DNA from: Streptomyces wuyuanensis
GTDB lineage: Bacteria; Actinomycetota; Actinomycetes; Streptomycetales; Streptomycetaceae
Assembly: GCF_900103455.1 (NCBI RefSeq)
Contig: NZ_FNHI01000012.1
Location: forward strand, 171,456-235,455
Direction: 5' to 3'
Length of the DNA stretch: 64,000 nucleotides
The notes under the pieces are model-generated. The model was not told the origin of the DNA, made no database searches, and saw only the letters and a program-made list of their open reading frames with translations. Position numbers and translations under genes: made by a program. This document shows, piece after piece, positions 1 to 8,283 of this stretch (its first letter is position 1; every line of letters starts with the position of its first letter).

Positions 1-774
1 GCCCTCCGCGTCCCGTCCCTGGTGATCTGCGAACTGCTCGGAGTGCCGTACGCCGACCGAGAGTTCTTCCAGCGCCGCACCGAGCAGCTCGTCTCGGTCG
101 AAGCCGACCCGCAGGAGCGGAACACCGCCCATCAGGAGCTCCACGAATACTTCGACAAGCTGGTCACCGCACAGGAGGCCGATCCCGGTGACAACCTGCT
201 CGGCAGGCTCGTCGTGAAGAACCGCGAGACCGGCACCTTCACCCATGGAGAACTGGTCGGGATCGCGAACGTCCTGCTGGTCGGCGGTCACGAGACCACC
301 GCGAACATGATCTCTCTCGGCGTCCTGGCCCTGTTGGAGAATCCCGACCAGCAGGCCAAGCTCAAGGCCGACCCGGGTCTGGCCCCGCAGGCCGTCGACG
401 AGCTGTTGCGCTACTTCAGCATCGCCGACCAGGTGACCTCCCGCGTCGCGACAGCCGACATCGAGATCGGCGGGGTGCTGATCCGCGCGGGCGAAGGCGT
501 CATCGGGCTCAGCGCCTCGGGTAACCACGACGAGTCGGTGTTCTCCGATCCGGAGCGTCTGGACTTCGAGCGCGGCGCCAAGCATCACCTGGCCTTCGGC
601 CACGGCATCCACCAGTGCATCGGCCAGAACCTCGCCAAGGTGGAGCTGGAGGTCGTGTTCAACGCCCTCCTCGCCAGGGTTCCCGGCCTGAAGCCCGCCG
701 CCCCGGTCTCGGAACTGCCGTTCAAGGACAGCATGGGCGTGTACGGCCTTCACAGACTTCCGGTGACCTGCTGA
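1..774 (+). CDS. Cytochrome P450, 5'-truncated by window edge (thiopeptide tailoring)
   Basis: The reading frame is open from base 1, so the true start lies upstream and only about 257 C-terminal residues are visible. The P450 hallmarks are present: I-helix GGHETT, K-helix ExxR as ELLR, and the heme-binding loop FGHGIHQCIGQNLA with its Cys ligand. It converges on the thiopeptide dehydratase genes, with a shared terminator between them. Berninamycin-type clusters carry a P450 that hydroxylates the core valine, and the nearby precursor core has a single Val at position 7, so that role is inferred here. A housekeeping or unrelated P450 cannot be excluded from sequence alone. Confidence 0.85.
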   Translation, partial: ALRVPSLVICELLGVPYADREFFQRRTEQLVSVEADPQERNTAHQELHEYFDKLVTAQEADPGDNLLGRLVVKNRETGTFTHGELVGIANVLLVGGHETTANMISLGVLALLENPDQQAKLKADPGLAPQAVDELLRYFSIADQVTSRVATADIEIGGVLIRAGEGVIGLSASGNHDESVFSDPERLDFERGAKHHLAFGHGIHQCIGQNLAKVELEVVFNALLARVPGLKPAAPVSELPFKDSMGVYGLHRLPVTC

Positions 775-780
775 GACACC

Positions 781-836
781 GTGAGCCTCCGGCCGGTGCG
801 GCTCCGGAAGGGAGCTTGCCCGGCCGGAGGCTTCAC
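781..836. terminator. Bidirectional terminator hairpin between convergent P450 and elimination-protein genes
   Basis: The left arm GTGAGCCTCCGGCCGG (781-796) pairs with CCGGCCGGAGGCTTCAC (820-836) with a one-base bulge, around a loop of about 23 bases. It sits 6 bases after the P450 stop codon and 35 bases beyond the stop of the opposing gene, as expected for a shared terminator. Confidence 0.75.
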
Positions 837-871
837 GGTCGTTCGGCGCCGGGGCCACCACGCCCCGCCGC

Positions 872-1834
872 CTACTCGGGCAGCTCTGCGAGCGCTCGGC
901 GCACGAGGTACGCGACGAGCCCCTCGGCCGCGGGGACCAGCCCGAGGCGGTTGTTGGTGGTGTGCACGTAGTTCGAGAGGCAGCCCGAGTACGGAGTCCC
1001 GTCGAGACGCAGGTCGCGGGCGTCGCCGTCGGGCTCCGCACCGCACAGGGAACGGGCATGGGCGGTGGCCTCCGCGCTGATCTCGTGGAACACGTCGTCC
1101 GTGGCACCACCACGCCAGATCGCGGTGCACAGCTTGGCGAGCCGGGCCGAGGCGCTGCTGTACAGCTGCGGCCAGGCACGCTGCATGACTTCCGGCGCAT
1201 ACGTGCGCCACCAGTCCTCGTAGTCCCGCAGGAACAGCGCCGCGGCCTCCGGGTCGAAGCCCGCCCCGTGGAGGGACATTGCCATGACCCTCGCGGCCTC
1301 CCCGATCGGGGCCCGTCGCTCTTCGACCCACGCCCGCGGTTGCCGGCCCAACAGGTCGAGGACCGCCGCCGACGACTTCCGGAAGACGGTCTCGGCGATC
1401 TCCACCCCCTCCGGCCCCCCGTACTTGCGGTACTCCGGCTCATAGGGCACCCGATCGAGGGCGCCGACGGGCCGGCCCTCCCTCGGGATCTCCCCCTCCA
1501 GCCGGGCGAGTTCGTCCTGCATCGCGAGCCCGAGCGCGTACTCCTCCCGCGCCTCGGCCCCGAACTCCGGCATGGCGCCGGCCAGACCCGCGACGACCCG
1601 TTCGGCCGCCTCCGCCGATCCGGCCCCGGGGCCGCAGCGCATCCGCAACCGCAGGTGGGGTCCGCCCTGCCAGTAGCGGAGGAAGAAGAAGTCGTCCCGG
1701 AGCCCCTCGGCCCGGAGAAGCGGGTCGACCACGTCACACAGGAAGGGGGTGTGCAGTGAGTGCGGAACGTGGATGTGCACCACCCGCCACTCACGCGTCC
1801 CTGCCTGCCCACTACTTGTCTGTGCATAGTTCAA
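872..1834 (-). CDS. Thiopeptide LanB C-terminal type protein (glutamate elimination, TbtC-like)
   Basis: About 320 aa resembling the stand-alone SpaB_C/elimination half of split LanB dehydratases. In thiopeptide pathways this half removes glutamate from glutamylated Ser/Thr to give dehydroamino acids. Visible signatures are the strand EWRVVHIHVPHS near residue 15, RYWQGGPHLRLR near 55, YEPEYRKYGG in the middle, and SNYVHTTNNRLGL near the C-terminus. The start is chosen as TTG at 1834, which has a GAGGAG Shine-Dalgarno 7 bases upstream inside the end of the preceding gene and overlaps that gene by 23 nt, implying translational coupling. GTG at 1783 is a shorter alternative that would begin just before the first conserved strand. 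It partners the dehydratase immediately upstream. Confidence 0.82.
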   Translation of the reverse strand: MNYAQTSSGQAGTREWRVVHIHVPHSLHTPFLCDVVDPLLRAEGLRDDFFFLRYWQGGPHLRLRMRCGPGAGSAEAAERVVAGLAGAMPEFGAEAREEYALGLAMQDELARLEGEIPREGRPVGALDRVPYEPEYRKYGGPEGVEIAETVFRKSSAAVLDLLGRQPRAWVEERRAPIGEAARVMAMSLHGAGFDPEAAALFLRDYEDWWRTYAPEVMQRAWPQLYSSASARLAKLCTAIWRGGATDDVFHEISAEATAHARSLCGAEPDGDARDLRLDGTPYSGCLSNYVHTTNNRLGLVPAAEGLVAYLVRRALAELPE

Positions 1835-4487
1835 CGAAGAACTCCTCTGCCGCGGTCCAGCCAGTGTCAGGACCGTAGTCGTCCACCGAAGGGAGGCACT
1901 CGCGCACGGACACGAGCACATCGCCGCGCGACAGCGCGGACTTCGCGAAGCTCCGGACCAGGAAGGGGTTCCGGAAGTCGACGTACATCGGCTTGTGGAC
2001 ACTGGCGCGACGCAGGTGCGCGTAGTCCGACCACTGACGAGTCACCTTCCGGCTGCGCCCGGCCATCACGTCGCGCTCCTCGGGCGTCTGGCACAGCACG
2101 AAGGCGTGACGGGGAAGGCCCCGGGACCGGCGCCACGCGTCGAAGGCGACGAGGGCGTCGAACGAGTCCCGGCTCAGATCCTGGAGCATGGGGATGTCGG
2201 CGGCGGTCACATTCCAGGACCTGCGCTCCGCCACGACGTCACCCACGAGGAGGCGGGGTGCGGTGTCGCTGTACGCCACGGGCCCCCCGGCGTCCTGGAT
2301 GTCCTCCAGTGGCTTCCACAGGTAGCGGTTGGACGGGGAGAGCGCCTCGAGCAGACGGTAGAGCAGCGGCACGCCGACCGGGGTCATGAAGTTCATGGGC
2401 ACGAGGTCGACGAATTCTTGCGCCTCCGGGTCCCAGAGACGCAGGGACTTGGTGCCGGGCTCCGCACGGACCTCCAGGCGGTTCAGCGTGTACACCGTCC
2501 GGTCGGCGCCGAGCGACACCGCACCTGGGTAGTTCACGACCCGCTGCGTCACCGAGGGGTGCAGGTTGAAGTTGAACCCGAGCACGGAGTTGAGGTCGAC
2601 CTGGCGGGGGAACCGGTCGGCGAGATGCGCCCGTTGCGCTGCCGGCAGGGACCAGTCGCCGGTGCCTTTGACGAACGATCCGAACCGTGAGAAGTAGACG
2701 CCGTAGCCGGTCAGCAGACCGTTCACGACGAGCGTCCGGTCCCGGTCCGGAAGCACGCCCCGGGCGAACTGCGCCCGGAAGGTCACCGACTCGGTGTGCA
2801 GGAGGTCCTCCACCCCTTCGCAGGCCCGCTCGATGTCCGTCGGGTCCAGGTGCACTGCACCGTCCCCGGGCACAAGTCGCTCCCGGATCGTGCGCAGGGC
2901 CTCTGCCCGCTGCGTCATGTACCGCCCGGCAGCCTCCACTTCACGCCCCATGAACACGTCGGCCTGTTCCTGGTCGGTCAGCGACGAGAACGCCTGGAAG
3001 AACTCGATGAAGGGCATGCTGCGGCGCTCCCCGAGCACACGGATCGCGAAGGCGTGCAGACCGAGCCGCTTCACCTGGCCGTTGTCCATCATCGAGGCCA
3101 GACGCCAGAGACCCGTCAGGGCGGGCATGCTCTGCTGCACCGTCGGCAGGCTCCACGCCTGGGGCGCCGTGGAGGCGGGTGTGTCCTCGAAGACCGGTGA
3201 CTTCAGGACGTCCTCGGGGGGCGGTGACACCTTGCACAGCTCGGCGATGCTGTCGATCGCGGCGTAGGCCGAGTCGAGCAGCTTCTGGCGCTCCCCGGCG
3301 GCCGCTGCGGCGAAGTCCACCTCCAGCCGCCGGAGTTCGGAGAAGTGCCCGCGCAGCGCCGCCATCTCCCCCGTGCCGCCGTCGGCGAGCGTCTCCTCCA
3401 GCTTCGCCGCGTAGTCAGGGTCGTGATCGTCGATCTTTGGCCGGAAGAACAGGACGCCAGCCCTGATCAGACCATGCGCGACCTCCCGGCTCACCACTTC
3501 CCTGCCCGTGACGGCGGTGAGCTCGCGCAGCACGTGGGCCGCCGGCGCCGAGCCGTCGGGCATCGCCACGAGCAGGGCGTTGAAGATCGCCTCCCGGCGG
3601 ATGCGCAGTACCGTCTCCGAGGGGATCTTCCCGTCCTCGCGGGACCCGGGCGCGACACCGACGTACTCGATCGACTCGTCGCCGGCCCGCAGGGTCGAGT
3701 TCAGCACCAAGTGCCCGGATTCCAGGCCACCCGGTACCCGCGGCACCGCGGCGAGCACCCAGTTCACGAGCAGGCGGTTCAGCGTCGTGACCGACTCGTC
3801 CGGCTCCTGTTCCCGGCGGCCGGAGCCCACCGCGACCAGGTCACCCCGATCGCCGGGAGCATCCGGGTGGAACGCGCCGATTTCCGTGAACCGTCCGAAC
3901 GGCGACGGCTTCAAGCTCGCCCGGTAAGCGAAGTTGACGAGGGACGACTCCCGCAGTCTGGCCTTGCTCGGCTTGAGGGTGGCCTCTGCATCGCCCGTGA
4001 CGAAGTCATGCAGGCCGCGGTAGAGCCGGTCGCCGGAGAGCTGGATGCTCCGGGCCATCGCATCGTGCTCGAAGAGCGCACGGAAGCCGTCGGCGGCCTG
4101 GGCCATCTCACGGTCGAGCTCCGCACCGCCCTCCCGCTCGCACTGCGCGGCCCGGAGACCGAGTCCGCACCAGCTCTCGACCTCGTCGAACAACTCGGCG
4201 TCCAGATGCGGGCGAAGCGGCTCCAGCCTTGTCACCACCCGGTCGTGCCGCAGATTGTGCACGTCGCGCCGCACCCCGATGAGGTGGGTCCTGACGTCGT
4301 TGCCCAGCGTGGGCACGGCCTCGCCGAGACGCTCGGCCAGGCCGACGGCACGGTCACGGATCTCCGCCCGCAGGGCATGGAGTTCATCGATGCGCGACCA
4401 GGCTGTGGTGAACGACATCCCTCCGAGCTCGCCCAGCGGAAGCCGGCTCCGCCTGTAGACGACATACGGACTGATGTTCACATCCAT
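1812..4487 (-). CDS. LanB-type thiopeptide dehydratase, glutamylation half (TbtB-like)
   Basis: 891 aa, the size of the N-terminal glutamylation module of split LanB enzymes. By family knowledge it uses glutamyl-tRNA(Glu) to esterify core Ser/Thr side chains, and the adjacent gene product then eliminates glutamate. The N-terminus ISPYVVYRRSRLPL resembles the start of class I lantibiotic dehydratases, and SSLVNFAYRASLKPSPFGRFTEIG (near residue 185; first 20 here SSLVNFAYRASLKPSPFGRF) is the R-x-S-x-x-P-F-G-x-F-T motif characteristic of the family. The ATG start at 4487 has a GGGGGA ribosome-binding site. It is separated from the precursor gene by a perfect palindrome, so it is probably transcribed at a lower level from the same promoter. 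Confidence 0.9.
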   Translation of the reverse strand: MDVNISPYVVYRRSRLPLGELGGMSFTTAWSRIDELHALRAEIRDRAVGLAERLGEAVPTLGNDVRTHLIGVRRDVHNLRHDRVVTRLEPLRPHLDAELFDEVESWCGLGLRAAQCEREGGAELDREMAQAADGFRALFEHDAMARSIQLSGDRLYRGLHDFVTGDAEATLKPSKARLRESSLVNFAYRASLKPSPFGRFTEIGAFHPDAPGDRGDLVAVGSGRREQEPDESVTTLNRLLVNWVLAAVPRVPGGLESGHLVLNSTLRAGDESIEYVGVAPGSREDGKIPSETVLRIRREAIFNALLVAMPDGSAPAAHVLRELTAVTGREVVSREVAHGLIRAGVLFFRPKIDDHDPDYAAKLEETLADGGTGEMAALRGHFSELRRLEVDFAAAAAGERQKLLDSAYAAIDSIAELCKVSPPPEDVLKSPVFEDTPASTAPQAWSLPTVQQSMPALTGLWRLASMMDNGQVKRLGLHAFAIRVLGERRSMPFIEFFQAFSSLTDQEQADVFMGREVEAAGRYMTQRAEALRTIRERLVPGDGAVHLDPTDIERACEGVEDLLHTESVTFRAQFARGVLPDRDRTLVVNGLLTGYGVYFSRFGSFVKGTGDWSLPAAQRAHLADRFPRQVDLNSVLGFNFNLHPSVTQRVVNYPGAVSLGADRTVYTLNRLEVRAEPGTKSLRLWDPEAQEFVDLVPMNFMTPVGVPLLYRLLEALSPSNRYLWKPLEDIQDAGGPVAYSDTAPRLLVGDVVAERRSWNVTAADIPMLQDLSRDSFDALVAFDAWRRSRGLPRHAFVLCQTPEERDVMAGRSRKVTRQWSDYAHLRRASVHKPMYVDFRNPFLVRSFAKSALSRGDVLVSVRECLPSVDDYGPDTGWTAAEEFFVELCTDK

Positions 4488-4777
4488 GGGTATCCCCCAA
4501 CTTCGTCACGCGGGCCCGGTTCACCACGGCGGGCGGACGCCGGGGCCGGGCCACGAAGAAGGGTGCCCGCCCCACGGATCCCGCCGCTCATTCCTCTGAG
4601 CCGGCCGGTTCGCGCGCGCAACCATGCGATCAGGTCTCCGCTGACCGGCGGCGCACGCTCTGGCCCCGCCCTGACGCAGGCCCTGGCGCCGCTCCGAGCG
4701 GTTCGGCACCCTTGCCTTGGCACGCCGCCGAGAACGACTTGATTTCTCGATACTCAAATAAAAGCGCCAGAATTAAA
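4488..4777. other. Gene-free spacer between attenuator hairpin and dehydratase gene
   Basis: About 290 bases with no convincing coding content on either strand. The end next to the palindrome (4741-4777) is markedly AT-richer than the surroundings. In minus-strand transcription it would form the 5' part of the dehydratase message after read-through of the hairpin at 4778-4815. No clear promoter hexamers for a separate dehydratase promoter were recognised, though one cannot be ruled out. Confidence 0.5.
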
Positions 4778-4815
4778 TTGAGCCACCGTCGAGGTGCACC
4801 TCGACGGTGGCTCAA
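4778..4815 (-). terminator. Perfect 38-bp palindrome; intercistronic attenuator after precursor gene
   Basis: Nineteen bases (4778-4796, TTGAGCCACCGTCGAGGTG) are exactly mirrored by 4797-4815, with no loop spacer. In the direction of the precursor message it lies 19 bases past the stop codon and is followed by TTTAATTC, a weak U-rich tract. The placement between precursor and modification genes is the usual site of partial termination in RiPP operons, giving excess precursor over enzyme. Termination efficiency is inference. Confidence 0.8.
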
Positions 4816-4834
4816 CTATTTCCTAGTCCCTTAA

Positions 4835-4978
4835 TCAGGACGAGGACGACGAAGAAGACGTCGAAACGCTGCTGGTCGTGCACGAGGCGGCCATCACCTG
4901 CGCCAGGTCGTCGTTCTCACCAGCGCCAGCGATGAGGTCCGAGATCTCGAGGACGTCGAGCTCAATCTGCTGCTCCAT
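4835..4978 (-). CDS. Thiopeptide precursor peptide, 47 aa (berninamycin/geninthiocin type)
   Basis: A small gene with ATG at 4978 behind a strong GAAAGGGGGTGAAAG ribosome-binding site. The product has a 31-residue acidic leader (begins MEQQIELDVLEISDLIAG, ends DLAQVMAA) and a 16-residue core SCTTSSVSTSSSSSSS. The core opens with the Ser-Cys-Thr-Thr signature of thiopeptides. Cycloaddition between Ser1 and Ser13 would give a 35-membered macrocycle (26 atoms for Ser1-Ser10 plus 3 per added residue) with a three-Ser tail expected to become dehydroalanines. Val7 is the predicted P450 substrate. From memory, berninamycin has Thr at core position 5 where this has Ser, which would swap a methyloxazole for an oxazole as in geninthiocin; this needs a direct comparison. 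Longer in-frame extensions upstream have no ribosome-binding site. Confidence 0.95.
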   Translation of the reverse strand: MEQQIELDVLEISDLIAGAGENDDLAQVMAASCTTSSVSTSSSSSSS

Positions 4979-5163
4979 TGCTTTCACCCCCTTTCGTCGA
5001 TGCACTTCGAACCTAACCCCGGCAATCGATCTTCGGCAACCAACAGCCGGGTGGCGTAGATCACACCACATTCGAAGCCCTCGGGCTTGACCATTCGAGT
5101 TACAGTCGGTTCAAGATCATGTGACGGCACACCTGGCGCCGGCTCGAATCTGGGGGCTACTTC
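4979..5163. promoter_or_regulatory. Divergent promoter region of the thiopeptide cluster
   Basis: 185 bases separate the leftward precursor gene from the rightward pyridine synthase gene, and both arms must start here. On the plus strand TTGACC (5087-5092) is a good -35, but no strong -10 lies at the best spacing (CAAGAT, 19 bases on, is the closest). On the minus strand a TTGCCG/TAGGTT pair lies about 50 bases before the precursor start. These assignments are tentative. No regulator gene is present within the visible part of the cluster. Confidence 0.5.
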
Positions 5164-6240
5164 GTGCATCTTTTCGCCAGCATCCCGCAGCCCGATGGCG
5201 CAAAATACACCGAGACTTTTGCGCCACTCATTCGGGCACTGTTCTCGCCAGAGCGGGTAGGCGGCCACGGCCCCTACTACTTCGTCCGCACACACGACGG
5301 GCAGGTCGGCGCGGACACCCTTCAGATCAGCATCGACGAGGTGCCGAATCCCGACTCCATACGTGATGACCTGCAGAGTCTCGCCCGGCAGTACGGGTGC
5401 GTCGCGCGCGTCGACGAGGTGCCGCGAGAGGCGGTCCCGTCACCGATGTGGAATGCGGGATTCAGCGGAAGCGGATTCTCCGCCTCCTCTCAGCGACTCT
5501 TCCAGGAGGCCGCACCCGCCCTCGTCGCATTCTTGAACCGTGCAGCGGAAGAAGGACGTCCACTATTTGGAGCGCTCGGCGCCCTCCGCCTTATGACCGC
5601 GCATACCAGAGCGACTCTATTGAGGTCTCCGCAGCGGAGTATTGACGGTTACGAACTCCGCGACCTGCTGTCCCTGCGCCTGTTGAGCTACCGATCGCAT
5701 TTCGAGGCTGTCTATCTTCGCACCAAGGATCCGGAGTCCTTCGAAGCCGCTTGCGCGCGGTTCTACGAACAGGTCGGGCCGACCATTCGAGCCTTCATCG
5801 AGGCGTGTGGAGACCCGAACGTCGAACTGGCGGATGATACGCCGGCGCAGAAATGGACGGAGCTCATCACGTCCCAATCCAGCCACCTGGCTGAAACCTT
5901 TCTGGCCGGCTCCATCGTCAACGCCGGCTACACGCTCGAAGACCTCGTGCGCGAGCGCGGGGCTCCGGTCGAGCCCACACGGTTCCACACGCCGCCCAGT
6001 CCGGAGCTGGACCGCCTGATGCACCGCGACGCCGACTTCCTGGCCTTCCGGCTGCAGACCAGCCTGCTGTACAGCGGCCTGTACTCGCTCGGTTTCAGCC
6101 TGGCGGAGCGATACGTCTTCTGTTACGTCATCGCACGTGCCAACGAAGAGGTCTGCGGAAAGTCCATGCAGGAGCTCCAGGACGGCCTCGACGACCTCGC
6201 CAAGACCATGGCGGCGGTCCCCTCGGCGGCTGTCGAGTGA
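5164..6240 (+). CDS. Thiopeptide pyridine synthase-like protein (TbtD/TclM family)
   Basis: 358 aa, matching the size of the enzymes that carry out the formal [4+2] cycloaddition of two dehydroalanines, forming the central pyridine, closing the macrocycle and releasing the leader. It has the LanB-C-derived organisation but lacks the HLRLR motif of the elimination protein at 872-1834, which argues for the cyclase role. The C-terminal segment LYSGLYSLGFSLAERYVFCY contains a Ser/Tyr/Arg cluster of the kind implicated in this family; residue equivalence is inferred. The start is GTG at 5164 with GGGGG 7 bases upstream. It is first in a five-gene rightward operon. Base composition in its first half is lower in GC than its neighbours. 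Confidence 0.82.
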   Translation: MHLFASIPQPDGAKYTETFAPLIRALFSPERVGGHGPYYFVRTHDGQVGADTLQISIDEVPNPDSIRDDLQSLARQYGCVARVDEVPREAVPSPMWNAGFSGSGFSASSQRLFQEAAPALVAFLNRAAEEGRPLFGALGALRLMTAHTRATLLRSPQRSIDGYELRDLLSLRLLSYRSHFEAVYLRTKDPESFEAACARFYEQVGPTIRAFIEACGDPNVELADDTPAQKWTELITSQSSHLAETFLAGSIVNAGYTLEDLVRERGAPVEPTRFHTPPSPELDRLMHRDADFLAFRLQTSLLYSGLYSLGFSLAERYVFCYVIARANEEVCGKSMQELQDGLDDLAKTMAAVPSAAVE

Positions 6241-6286
6241 CGCGGCCCGGGCTCGGAGATCTCACGACCGCAGGAAGAAGATCCAC

Positions 6287-7633
6287 ATGCACGTGAACAG
6301 GCACCAGGAGTACATCCCGGACGAGCTGCGCCGTCTCGAGGAACTCGTCTCGCCGTACGGACTGGTCTCGCGCACCTCACCGCTGCCGGTACGCGAGGGC
6401 GAGCCGCCCTTCGCGGTCCATCTGTCGCACCTCGGCGTCCCGTCCCGCGCCCTCTCGAACCTTCGGACGTGGGCCGCCGACGAGGACACCGGCAACTCCG
6501 ACGGCGCGGGCACCGGACTCACGCCCGAGCGGGCCAGGTTGCTCTCCATCGCGGAGGCGCTCGAACGGTACTCCACGTGTGCGTGGGACGACGGCGAGAT
6601 GGTGGTCGCCGCTGAAAACGACCTCACCGAGGAGTTCGCGTCGCCGTCGCGGTGGCCCAGGTGCTCGCCCACGGAGCTGGATCGGGACGACTGCAGACTG
6701 AGCGAGTACGACCCGTCCGTCCCGATCCGCTGGGTCCGCGCGTGGTCGCTCACCCGCCAGGTGCCCGTGCTCGTCCCCGCGATCTCCGTATACCTCCACA
6801 TGCCCTACTTCTCGGAGTCCGAGAAGTTCACCCGCGGCATCACGACCGGGGCCGCGGTGCACTCCGACGTACGGGCCGCCGTGCTCGGCGGGTTGCTGGA
6901 GGTCGTCGAGCGGGACTCCATCGCGCTGGTCTGGCTCCAGCGGCTGCGACTGCCCGAGCTGGTCGTGGACCCGGAGCAGCTCAGCGCCGGCACACGGGCG
7001 CTGCACCGGGTCGGCACCTCGACGGATCTACGAGTCAGGCTGTTCGACGCGACGACGGACTTCGGTGTCCCGGTGATCTACGCGGTGCAGCTCGCCGACG
7101 CCGATCCCACGCTCGCCCAGATCGTCGCCGCCACGTGCGACGTCCGTCCGGAGGGTGCTCTGGGCAAGATCTACCGCGAACTGTCCTCCCTGCGCGTGGC
7201 ATTGCGCGGGTACGTATCCGCCTACGCAGGGCGCGAACCCGACCTTTCCCAGGTGAGCGTGGTCGGCGGCGCCGTCCACAACGCGTCATCGGAACGGCGC
7301 GGCGTCTTCGACTTCCTGCTGGAAGGCGAACGCCCCGCGTACGGACTCGACGGCATGCCGAGTCTGCCCGCGGAGGCGGACCCGCTGGACACCGTGGTCT
7401 CCCGGCTCGCGTCACGCGGCGCCGAGGTACTCGTCGCCGACATCACCACGGACGAGGCGCGCCAGGTGGGCATGCGGGCGGTGAAGGTGCTCGTGCCCGA
7501 GGCGATGCCCGTGTCGTTCGTGCACGGCGAGCGCTACCTCGGCACGCCGCGCCTGTACAAGGCGCCCCATGCCATGGGGCACACGAGCCACGCCGAGGAC
7601 GCGCTCAACCCCGAGCCGCAGGCGTTCGCATGA
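6287..7633 (+). CDS. YcaO-domain azoline cyclodehydratase (TbtG-like)
   Basis: 448 aa. YcaO enzymes use ATP to activate backbone amides so that Cys, Ser or Thr side chains cyclise to thiazolines and oxazolines. ATP/Mg-binding signatures are visible: SIAEALERY (near residue 88), LGGLLEVVERDS (near 207) and GKIYRELSSLR (near 295). ATG at 6287 is preceded by AGGAAGAAG. The C-terminus ends NPEPQAFA, with no clear PxPxP motif. The core offers one Cys and many Ser/Thr, so this enzyme (with its partners) must make both thiazole and oxazole precursors. Its stop overlaps the next start (ATGA). Confidence 0.92.
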   Translation: MHVNRHQEYIPDELRRLEELVSPYGLVSRTSPLPVREGEPPFAVHLSHLGVPSRALSNLRTWAADEDTGNSDGAGTGLTPERARLLSIAEALERYSTCAWDDGEMVVAAENDLTEEFASPSRWPRCSPTELDRDDCRLSEYDPSVPIRWVRAWSLTRQVPVLVPAISVYLHMPYFSESEKFTRGITTGAAVHSDVRAAVLGGLLEVVERDSIALVWLQRLRLPELVVDPEQLSAGTRALHRVGTSTDLRVRLFDATTDFGVPVIYAVQLADADPTLAQIVAATCDVRPEGALGKIYRELSSLRVALRGYVSAYAGREPDLSQVSVVGGAVHNASSERRGVFDFLLEGERPAYGLDGMPSLPAEADPLDTVVSRLASRGAEVLVADITTDEARQVGMRAVKVLVPEAMPVSFVHGERYLGTPRLYKAPHAMGHTSHAEDALNPEPQAFA

Positions 7634-8268
7634 GCGAGAAGAAGGAGCAGAGCAGCATGTCGCCCGATCCCCGTCCGCGGTGCCTCTACCTCGTACGCGA
7701 CAGCTTCGGACGAAAGCTCATGGAGCACCGGGGTGTCCCCGCGGAGCAGCGGGTCTCCTTCGAGGACTTCGTGAGCGGCGCGGCGCCGCACGCGGATGCC
7801 GTCGTCCCCGTGCATTCCGGCAGCGCCCCCGAGCTCCGCGACGAGGTCGACCGGATCTGCGCGGAGCAGGGCACGCCGTCCGTCGGACTCCAGCTGCTGT
7901 CGACCAAGATCGTGTGCGGGCCGGCCGTCGTCCCGGACCGGACGGCGTGCTACGCGTGCTACCGGAAGCGCGCCGCCCAGCACGCGGGCACGGCCCACCC
8001 GTACGACATGGAGGCGGCGCTGACCGGCCTGCCGGAGGGCTTCGGCCCCCTGCACCTGGCCGTCGCCTCCGGCCTCCTGGAACTCGCTCTCGCCGACATC
8101 GCAGCCGGCACCACCGGGCTCGGGGGCGCCGTGCGCACGTTCAGCCTCATCTCGGGAGCCGTGTCGTCCGCGGCGACGGTGTCGGTGAACCGGTGCCCGC
8201 GGTGCGGGGACCGGTTCGCCCAGGTGCGTCCCGACAGCGCGATGCCGTTCCCGGAACTGCTGCGGTAA
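7630..8268 (+). CDS. Small E1-like (ocin-ThiF type) zinc-binding partner of the cyclodehydratase
   Basis: 212 aa from ATG at 7630, overlapping the YcaO stop. ATG at 7657 with its own AAGGAG is a reasonable alternative start. Two CxxC pairs, CYACYRKR (near residue 107) and CPRCG (near 192), form a probable structural zinc site as in the C-terminal part of E1/ThiF-like TOMM proteins. The GLLELALADIAAG segment between them is typical of that fold. No adenylation active site is evident and no leader-binding domain is seen, so a scaffolding role that activates the YcaO enzyme is inferred. It is coupled to the YcaO gene and followed by a second E1-like gene. Confidence 0.75.
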   Translation: MSEKKEQSSMSPDPRPRCLYLVRDSFGRKLMEHRGVPAEQRVSFEDFVSGAAPHADAVVPVHSGSAPELRDEVDRICAEQGTPSVGLQLLSTKIVCGPAVVPDRTACYACYRKRAAQHAGTAHPYDMEAALTGLPEGFGPLHLAVASGLLELALADIAAGTTGLGGAVRTFSLISGAVSSAATVSVNRCPRCGDRFAQVRPDSAMPFPELLR

Positions 8269-8283
8269 GGAAGGAGATCGATC

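Noticed and set aside
5087..5117. Strong promoter for the rightward thiopeptide arm at TTGACC
   Set aside because: Good -35 but no matching -10 at 16-18 bases, so it is only mentioned as tentative within the divergent region.
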